In this document: one piece after another, positions 59,418-64,000 of the stretch
Layout of the letters: each line of letters starts with the position of its first letter
Numbering within the stretch: position 1 is the stretch's first letter
Position numbers and translations under genes: made by a program
Notes under the pieces: generated by a model
Databases searched by the model: none
Told to the model about the DNA's origin: nothing
Seen by the model: the letters and a program-made list of their open reading frames with translations, nothing else
Assembly (NCBI RefSeq): GCF_042466115.1
Contig: NZ_JAXHBQ010000001.1
Span: 1,674,001 to 1,738,000, forward strand
Reading direction: 5' to 3'
Length of the DNA: 64,000 nucleotides
Source of the DNA: SW4 sp042466115
GTDB lineage: Bacteria > Pseudomonadota > Alphaproteobacteria > Rhodobacterales > Rhodobacteraceae

Positions 59418-60408
59418 TCCGCGCGACCACATAGTCGGCCAGCTCAACCAACATCGACCTGATCGGATGATCGGGGAGTGGTGCAAGTGCCGCTTTGGCC
59501 TTTTCGCTCCATGCCAATGCCTCGACGCGGGTGGCTTCAAGGGTATCGTGGCGTGCAAGGATCGCCATGGCCGTCTCAAGATCGCCGCTCGCCTGCTTGC
59601 CCTTGGCAATCGTGCGCTCCCAAAAGGCGCGTTCCTCGGCGTCGGCCATTGCCACAGCCTTGATCACCGGCAGCGTCAACTTGCGTTCACGGAAATCATC
59701 GCCGACGTTTTTTCCCGTGGCGTCGGTGCCGCGATAGTCAAGCAAATCGTCAACAATCTGGAACGCCACACCCAGCGCGTCACCGTAAGCATAAAGCGCT
59801 TTGACGCGATCCTCGGACACACCGGCAATCACGCCGCCAACTTCCATCGCGGCAGAAAACAGCGCCGCCGTTTTGCCACGAACGACTTGCAGATAAATCG
59901 CCTCGGTCGTGGCCAGATTGCTGGCGGCGGTCAGTTGCAACACTTCGCCCTCGGCAATCGTCGCAGACGCGTTTGCCAGAATATCAAGCACCCGCAACGA
60001 CCCCGTTTCGACCATCAACTGAAACGAGCGCGCAAAAAGATAATCCCCCACCAACACAGAACTGGTGTTGTCCCACAACAGGTTCGCGGTGGGGCGCCCG
60101 CGCCGCTGGCTGCTTTCATCAACGACATCATCGTGCAGCAGGGTGGCGGTGTGAATAAATTCAACCGTGGCGGCCAGATGGACATGGTAGGGGCCATCGT
60201 AGCCACACATCTTGGCCGCCGCCAATGTCATCATCGGGCGCAGACGCTTGCCCCCTGCCTCGACCAGATGCGCGGTCACTTCGGGGATGCGCGGCGCGTG
60301 CTCCGATGCCATGCGTTCACGGATCAGACCGTTGACAGCCTCCATCTCGGTGGCCAATTCCGTGGCAAGGCGTTCGTGCGGTTTGGTGGCTGCGGTATCA
60401 AGGCTCAT
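59410..60408 (-). CDS. Polyprenyl diphosphate synthase
   Basis: A 332-residue trans-prenyltransferase. First Asp-rich motif LLHDDVVDESSQRRGRPTAN, second FQIVDDLLDYRGT. The helix before the first motif (YHVHLAATVEFIHTATLLHDD) has small/aliphatic residues typical of long-chain (C40-C50) synthases supplying the ubiquinone tail for UbiA. The start at 60408 gives the MSLDTAATK N-terminus; the frame to 60492 is not family-like. Likely ispB or ddsA; the chain length cannot be read from sequence with certainty. Confidence 0.93.
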   Translation of the reverse strand: MSLDTAATKPHERLATELATEMEAVNGLIRERMASEHAPRIPEVTAHLVEAGGKRLRPMMTLAAAKMCGYDGPYHVHLAATVEFIHTATLLHDDVVDESSQRRGRPTANLLWDNTSSVLVGDYLFARSFQLMVETGSLRVLDILANASATIAEGEVLQLTAASNLATTEAIYLQVVRGKTAALFSAAMEVGGVIAGVSEDRVKALYAYGDALGVAFQIVDDLLDYRGTDATGKNVGDDFRERKLTLPVIKAVAMADAEERAFWERTIAKGKQASGDLETAMAILARHDTLEATRVEALAWSEKAKAALAPLPDHPIRSMLVELADYVVARIS

Positions 60409-60461
60409 CACGGGTCCGTCAGTTGCTCGACTTGGGACAGGTTTGCCCTTAGATCGAGAGG

Positions 60462-60677
60462 ATGAAAGAACTTTTGCGCACCAACGACCCAACGGTCATC
60501 GCCTTTGCAAAAGCCCTGTTAGACGGCGAAGGTATAGACGTGTTCGAATTGGACGTAAATATGAGCATCCTTGACGGCAGCCTTGGCATTTTGCCGCGGC
60601 GTTTGATGGTGGCAGACCGGGATCATTTCATGGCCGTCGCCACAATGCGCGACAACGGGATCGATCTGGGGCAATGA
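60462..60677 (+). CDS. DUF2007 domain protein
   Basis: A 71-residue protein with the DUF2007 pattern KELLRTNDPTVIAFAKALLDGEGIDVFELDVNMSILDGSLGILPRRLMVADRD. The family is called putative signal-transducing proteins but has no proven role. Its stop overlaps the next gene (TGACCGATG arrangement, four bases), so the two are co-translated. Confidence 0.88.
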   Translation: MKELLRTNDPTVIAFAKALLDGEGIDVFELDVNMSILDGSLGILPRRLMVADRDHFMAVATMRDNGIDLGQ

Positions 60678-61432
60678 CCGATGGGCTGACGCATGATGCC
60701 TTTCTGGGTGGACGCCTGACAATTTCACAACCCGCAGACGGCTTTCGCGCGGGCGTGGATGCGGTGCTGCTTGCAGCCGCGATCCCGGCCAAAACAGGCG
60801 ATCACGTGCTTGAACTGGGATGCGGTGTTGGCACGGCGCTGCTTTGCCTTGGGGCGCGCGTGCCGGGTCTGGACATCACCGGTCTTGAACTGCAACCCGC
60901 CTATGCGGACCTGGCGCGGTGGAATGTTACATCCAATGGTGCGGACGCCGAAATAGTTACCAGTAACCTCTCGGATATGCCTGCGGATCTGCGCAATCGC
61001 AGCTTTGATCATGTGATGGCAAATCCTCCTTACTACCGGCCCGGTGTCGGCCATGCCTCGGCTGACAAGGGGCGCGATACGGCGCTGCGCGGCGAAACTG
61101 ATCTGGCAGTTTGGGTTGACGTGGCGATACGCCGCCTTCGTCCACGTGGCTGCCTGACGATCATCCAGCGTATGGATCGCCTGCCTGATCTATTGCGGGC
61201 CTATGACACGCGCCTTGGGGCGATCACGGTGCGCGCGTTTACACCGCGCCACGACCGCAATGCCCATCTGGTTATCGTGCAGGCCACCAAGGGCGCGCGC
61301 GCGCCCTTTCGTATGGCCGCGCCGATTGTCATGCATGTCGATGAAACAGATGGGTCAGGGCGCAAGAAATTCACGCCCGAACTCACTGCGATATTGCGGG
61401 ATGGCGCTCCGCTTGCACCCCTGATCGGTTAA
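60674..61432 (+). CDS. tRNA1(Val) A37 N6-methyltransferase family protein
   Basis: A 252-residue class I SAM methyltransferase with motif I LELGCGVGTALLCLGARVPG and the N6-adenine motif NPPYYRPG (MANPPYYRP). The N-terminal LTHDAFLGGRLTISQPADGFRAGVDAVLLAAAIPA is typical of TrmN6/YfiC. It probably methylates A37 of tRNA-Val. It is coupled to DUF2007, a pairing I recall in related genomes. Confidence 0.88.
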   Translation: MTDGLTHDAFLGGRLTISQPADGFRAGVDAVLLAAAIPAKTGDHVLELGCGVGTALLCLGARVPGLDITGLELQPAYADLARWNVTSNGADAEIVTSNLSDMPADLRNRSFDHVMANPPYYRPGVGHASADKGRDTALRGETDLAVWVDVAIRRLRPRGCLTIIQRMDRLPDLLRAYDTRLGAITVRAFTPRHDRNAHLVIVQATKGARAPFRMAAPIVMHVDETDGSGRKKFTPELTAILRDGAPLAPLIG

Positions 61433-61553
61433 CACTTTGGCAATGAGTCCTGTGGCAAACTTGGCGTAGGCAAATTGCTGCCATGCGGCGTGACAGCGCC
61501 GGAAATCTGTGGTGCAATATGCCTGCTTAAAACCCAAACACAGGAGGACGACC

Positions 61554-61721
61554 ATGACCTTGAGTTCGCATTTGCAGGAACTGAAGCGGAAACATGAATC
61601 CCTGTCCGAGGCCGTCGAATTGGCCCAGCGGAGCCCAGCAACAGACGATCTTGAGATCGCGCGGATGAAGAAAGAAAAACTCCACCTGAAGGAAGAAATT
61701 TCACGGCTTAGCACCGTCTAA
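61554..61721 (+). CDS. DUF465 (YdcH-like) small helical protein
   Basis: A 55-residue, highly charged helical protein: SSHLQELKRKHESLSEAVELAQRSPATDDLEIARMKKEKLHLKEEISRL. This is the YdcH/DUF465 pattern, a helical hairpin of unknown function that is common and abundant in alphaproteobacteria. A strong AGGAGGA site precedes the ATG at 61554. It is flanked downstream by a strong hairpin. Confidence 0.92.
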   Translation: MTLSSHLQELKRKHESLSEAVELAQRSPATDDLEIARMKKEKLHLKEEISRLSTV

Positions 61722-61733
61722 CCCGTTGATATC

Positions 61734-61763
61734 GTGGTGCTGGCAAGGGGTTGCCAGCGCCAC
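61734..61763 (+). terminator. 13-bp hairpin downstream of DUF465
   Basis: Positions 61734-61746 pair with 61751-61763 (one G-U pair) around a GGGG loop. No T tract follows on the plus strand. It may stop or stabilise the DUF465 transcript. Confidence 0.45.
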
Positions 61764-61824
61764 AGCCGCCGCAGGAAACCCAGCGGTCATCCCCAGCAGA
61801 AATCACCATGACAACTACTGCGGT

Positions 61825-61853
61825 GCCGCCACGAAACACCGTTGCGTGGCGGC
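61825..61853 (-). terminator. Hairpin between DUF465 and phaB
   Basis: GCCGCCACG (61825-61833) and CGTGGCGGC (61845-61853) form a perfect 9-bp stem with an 11-base loop, 27 bases past the phaB stop on the minus strand. No U tract; a terminator without one, or an mRNA end-stabiliser. Confidence 0.4.
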
Positions 61854-61880
61854 CAGTGCATGATGTCACCGCAGGACCCG

Positions 61881-62606
61881 TCAGGTCATGTATTGGCCAC
61901 CGTTCGCGGATATCGTCGAGCCCGTGATAAACGCCGCGTCGTCCGAGGCAAGGAACACCACCGCCCGTGCGATTTCTTCGGGTTCGCCCAGCCGCCCAAC
62001 AGGAATTTGCGGCAAGATCACTTCGTTCATCACCTTTTCGGGGATCGTGCTCATCATTTCGGTGTTGATATAGCCGGGGCAGATCACATTGACTGTAATG
62101 CCTGCCCGCGCGCCTTCCTGTGCAAGCGCCTTGGAAAACCCGATGTCACCTGACTTGGCCGCGGCATAGTTGGCTTGGGCGAACTGGCCCTTCTGACCAT
62201 TGATTGAACTGATCGAGATCACCCGCCCGAACTTTCGCTCGCGCATGCCGCCCCAAACGTTATGAGTCATGTTGAAAAGGCCCGACAGGTTGGTGTCGAT
62301 CACCTCTTGCCACTGCTGCGGGGTCATCCGATGGAAAGGCGCGTCGCGGGTGATGCCCGCGTTGTTCACCAAAATCTCGACCGGGCCAAGATCGGCCTCG
62401 ACCTGCGCGATTCCGGCCTGACAGGCCTCGTAATTCCCCACGTCCCATTTGTAGGTCTTGATACCTGTCTCTTTGGTGAATGCAGCGGCTTTTTCGTCGT
62501 TTCCGGCATAGGTCGCGGCAACAGTGCAACCCGCGGCGGCCAGTGATTTTGAAATCGCCGCGCCAATTCCGCGCGATCCTCCGGTAACAAGTGCAACGCG
62601 TGACAT
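61881..62606 (-). CDS. phaB: Acetoacetyl-CoA reductase
   Basis: A 241-residue NADPH-dependent short-chain dehydrogenase. The cofactor loop is TGGSRGIGAAISKSLA, the catalytic Ser and Tyr-x3-Lys are in ISSINGQKGQFAQANYAAAKSG, and PGYINTEMM follows. It reduces acetoacetyl-CoA to (R)-3-hydroxybutyryl-CoA, for polyhydroxybutyrate and as the entry to the ethylmalonyl-CoA pathway. It lies 106 bases downstream of phaA, with a hairpin and a possible promoter between. mcl1 at 9.3 kb fits the same route. Confidence 0.95.
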   Translation of the reverse strand: MSRVALVTGGSRGIGAAISKSLAAAGCTVAATYAGNDEKAAAFTKETGIKTYKWDVGNYEACQAGIAQVEADLGPVEILVNNAGITRDAPFHRMTPQQWQEVIDTNLSGLFNMTHNVWGGMRERKFGRVISISSINGQKGQFAQANYAAAKSGDIGFSKALAQEGARAGITVNVICPGYINTEMMSTIPEKVMNEVILPQIPVGRLGEPEEIARAVVFLASDDAAFITGSTISANGGQYMT

Positions 62607-62636
62607 GTGGTATCCTCCTGAATTCTGTTCGTAATG

Positions 62637-62665
62637 ATATTATGCGGCGATAATTCTAAGCGCAA
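62637..62665 (-). promoter_or_regulatory. Putative phaB promoter
   Basis: On the minus strand TTGCGC (62660-62665) and TAATAT (62637-62642) are separated by 17 bases, about 30 bases before the phaB start. This could allow phaB expression separate from phaA. Confidence 0.4.
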
Positions 62666-62672
62666 CTTTATT

Positions 62673-62704
62673 GCGGGGCCATATCCTCCCAAACATGACC
62701 CCGC
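62673..62704 (-). other. Hairpin in the phaA-phaB gap
   Basis: Positions 62673-62682 and 62695-62704 pair over ten bases (one G-U pair) with a 12-base loop, directly after phaA. On the minus strand AATAAAG follows, with no T run, so it may be a stabilising or attenuating structure rather than a full terminator. Confidence 0.4.
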
Positions 62705-62712
62705 TTTCGCAC

Positions 62713-63888
62713 TTAGGGGCGTTCAACGCACAGGGCGACGCCCATGCCACCACCGATACACAGCGTTGCGAGGCCCTTTTTGGCGTCGCGGCGCTTCATC
62801 TCGAACAGCAGGGTGTTCAACACGCGGCAGCCGGATGCGCCAATCGGGTGGCCGATGGCGATTGCGCCGCCGTTCACGTTTACGATCGACGGATCCCAGC
62901 CCATGTCCTTGTTTACGGCACAAGCCTGCGCGGCGAATGCTTCGTTCGCTTCGACCAAGTCCAGGTCGTCCACGGACCAGCCCGCCTTTTCCAACGCCTT
63001 GCGCGAGGCATAGATCGGGCCAACACCCATGATCGTCGGATCCAGACCGGCCGTGGCATAGGATGCAATCCGGGCCAATGGTTCGATGCCCCGCTTTTCC
63101 GCTTCGTCAGCGGACATCAGCAATGTGGCGGCCGCGCCATCGTTCAGGCCCGATGCATTGGCCGCAGTGACAGACCCTTCTTTGGCAAAGGCGGGGCGCA
63201 TTTTGGCCATTGCCTCGATGTTGGCGCCGTGACGGATGTATTCGTCCTGATCCACAACGATATCGCCCTTTCGGGTCTTGACGGTAAAGGCGGCGATTTC
63301 ATCGGCAAACTTGCCTGCCTTTTGCGCGGCTTCGGCCTTGTTTTGCGATGCGACAGCAAACTCATCCTGCATTTCGCGGGAAATCTGCCATTTTTCAGCG
63401 ACGTTTTCAGCGGTTTGACCCATGTGGTAATTGTTGAACGCATCCCAAAGGCCGTCTTTGATCATCGTGTCGATCAGCTTCATGTCGCCCATCTTTTGTC
63501 CGGCGCGCATGTTTTGCGCATGGGGCGACAGTGTCATGTTTTCCTGACCACCTGCGGCGACAATGCTGGCATCGCCCAGCATGATGTGTTGCGCACCCAG
63601 CGCCACGGCGCGCAGACCAGACCCGCACACCTGATTGATTGACCATGCCGCGCTTTCCTGCGGAAAGCCTGCATTGATATGCGCCTGACGCGCGGGATTC
63701 TGCCCCTGCGCAGCGGTCAGCACCTGACCCAGAATTGTTTCGCTGACGTCAGAGGGATCAACGCCTGCACGCGCCACCACTTCGGCCAGAACAGCGGCAC
63801 CCAGATCATGCGCGGGAGTATTTGCAAATGCCCCGCCAAAACTGCCCACGGCGGTGCGTGCTGCGGATGCGATAACTACGTTGGTCAT
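62713..63888 (-). CDS. phaA: Acetyl-CoA acetyltransferase (thiolase)
   Basis: A 391-residue thiolase that condenses two acetyl-CoA to acetoacetyl-CoA. The acyl-accepting Cys is in NQVCGSGLRAVALGAQ, the second Cys and His in GGAIAIGHPIGASGCRVL and the end loop CIGGGMGVALCVE. Start at 63888 has AGGAGT upstream; the frame to 63972 is not family-like. It leads phaA-phaB on the minus strand. The last 112 bases of the window (63889-64000) hold its leader and no other gene that I can support. Confidence 0.97.
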   Translation of the reverse strand: MTNVVIASAARTAVGSFGGAFANTPAHDLGAAVLAEVVARAGVDPSDVSETILGQVLTAAQGQNPARQAHINAGFPQESAAWSINQVCGSGLRAVALGAQHIMLGDASIVAAGGQENMTLSPHAQNMRAGQKMGDMKLIDTMIKDGLWDAFNNYHMGQTAENVAEKWQISREMQDEFAVASQNKAEAAQKAGKFADEIAAFTVKTRKGDIVVDQDEYIRHGANIEAMAKMRPAFAKEGSVTAANASGLNDGAAATLLMSADEAEKRGIEPLARIASYATAGLDPTIMGVGPIYASRKALEKAGWSVDDLDLVEANEAFAAQACAVNKDMGWDPSIVNVNGGAIAIGHPIGASGCRVLNTLLFEMKRRDAKKGLATLCIGGGMGVALCVERP

Positions 63889-64000
63889 GGAGGACTCCTC
63901 TTGAATGCGACCCAAAGGGGCGACGAGGAGGCATGCACAAGCAGCGTGCGGGCCCCACACCCGCCGTTGCAACGTTTCATATGGCTTGGGCGGCCTTAGG

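Noticed and set aside
59176..60465. Open frame antisense to the polyprenyl synthase
   Set aside because: Overlaps ispE's end and the whole synthase gene; both are certain and the frame has no recognisable protein pattern.
1..64000. CRISPR arrays, tRNA or rRNA genes, insertion sequences, integrases, toxin-antitoxin pairs
   Set aside because: I looked for regularly spaced repeats, cloverleaf-like sequence and transposase or recombinase motifs and saw none that hold up.

Overview
The window looks like chromosomal DNA from a marine alphaproteobacterium of the Rhodobacteraceae (Roseobacter group). The DNA is GC-rich with tightly packed, often overlapping genes. Markers for this placement are an Mcl1-type malyl-CoA lyase (ethylmalonyl-CoA pathway), the order zinc-ribbon/ftsE/ftsX/plsC, a 44-residue aa3 oxidase subunit IV, the order argH/lipoprotein/lysA/TIGR02302 protein, and many small families typical of this group (DUF1244, DUF2834, DUF6173, DUF6356). 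Genus cannot be set from the sequence alone. I see no rRNA, tRNA, CRISPR array, IS element, integrase or prophage. No gene-free stretch exceeds 300 bases; the longest is 9027-9286 (260 bases), which carries palindromic operator-like sites.

Layout: 1-3.5 kb holds a small membrane protein, an ASCH-domain protein, an AT-rich four-helix membrane protein, pheS, rplT, rpmI and a small membrane protein. 3.5-6.1 kb holds pyk, an N-formylglutamate amidohydrolase family protein and a DUF1244 protein. 6.1-9.0 kb is a minus-strand D-amino-acid cluster (dgcN, dgcA, dat), divergent from mcl1 (9.3-10.2 kb). 10.2-12.7 kb holds an AraC/GyrI regulator, a secreted repeat protein and accA. 12.7-16.6 kb is the ftsE-ftsX-plsC-flavoprotein operon, divergent from a zinc-ribbon membrane protein. 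16.6-22.6 kb is the argH-lipoprotein-DUF2834-lysA-TIGR02302 block. 22.6-26.5 kb holds a TlpA-like thioredoxin, a large OmpA protein with a coiled-coil partner, and ubiA. 26.5-30.0 kb holds rsmE, a GNAT protein, a membrane protein and gshA.

30.0-34.3 kb holds a DUF805 protein and a very tight pyrB-orf-orf-pyrC'-plsY operon in which the dihydroorotase is a pseudo-enzyme. 34.4-36.4 kb is a divergent uracil-DNA glycosylase/LysE exporter/moaB operon. 36.5-41.3 kb is an RND efflux pair. 41.3-46.5 kb holds a DsbD N-domain protein, YqgE, Sua5, a DmdC-like acyl-CoA dehydrogenase and an MBL hydrolase. 46.6-50.1 kb holds a tandem HD-GYP protein, DUF6356, an Lrp regulator, DUF6173, oxidase subunit IV and a lipoprotein. 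50.1-53.9 kb holds azlCD, mobA, a GNAT protein, a coiled-coil membrane protein and greA. 54.0-60.4 kb holds a PAP2 phosphatase, ETF-ubiquinone oxidoreductase, a TPR protein, ispE and a polyprenyl diphosphate synthase. 60.4-64.0 kb holds DUF2007, a tRNA methyltransferase, DUF465 and the poly-hydroxyalkanoate genes phaB and phaA.

Several genes connect metabolically. phaA/phaB and mcl1 bracket the ethylmalonyl-CoA route from acetyl-CoA. ETF-QO would accept electrons from acyl-CoA dehydrogenases such as the one at 43.8 kb. ispE, the polyprenyl synthase and ubiA supply ubiquinone. No obvious complete novel defence or mobile system is present. The most interesting signals are the twin palindromes between dgcN and mcl1, the D-glutamate catabolic cluster, the pseudo-dihydroorotase operon, an atypical uracil-DNA glycosylase, a tandem active/degenerate HD-GYP protein, and the repeated use of four-base overlapping stop codons at convergent gene ends.
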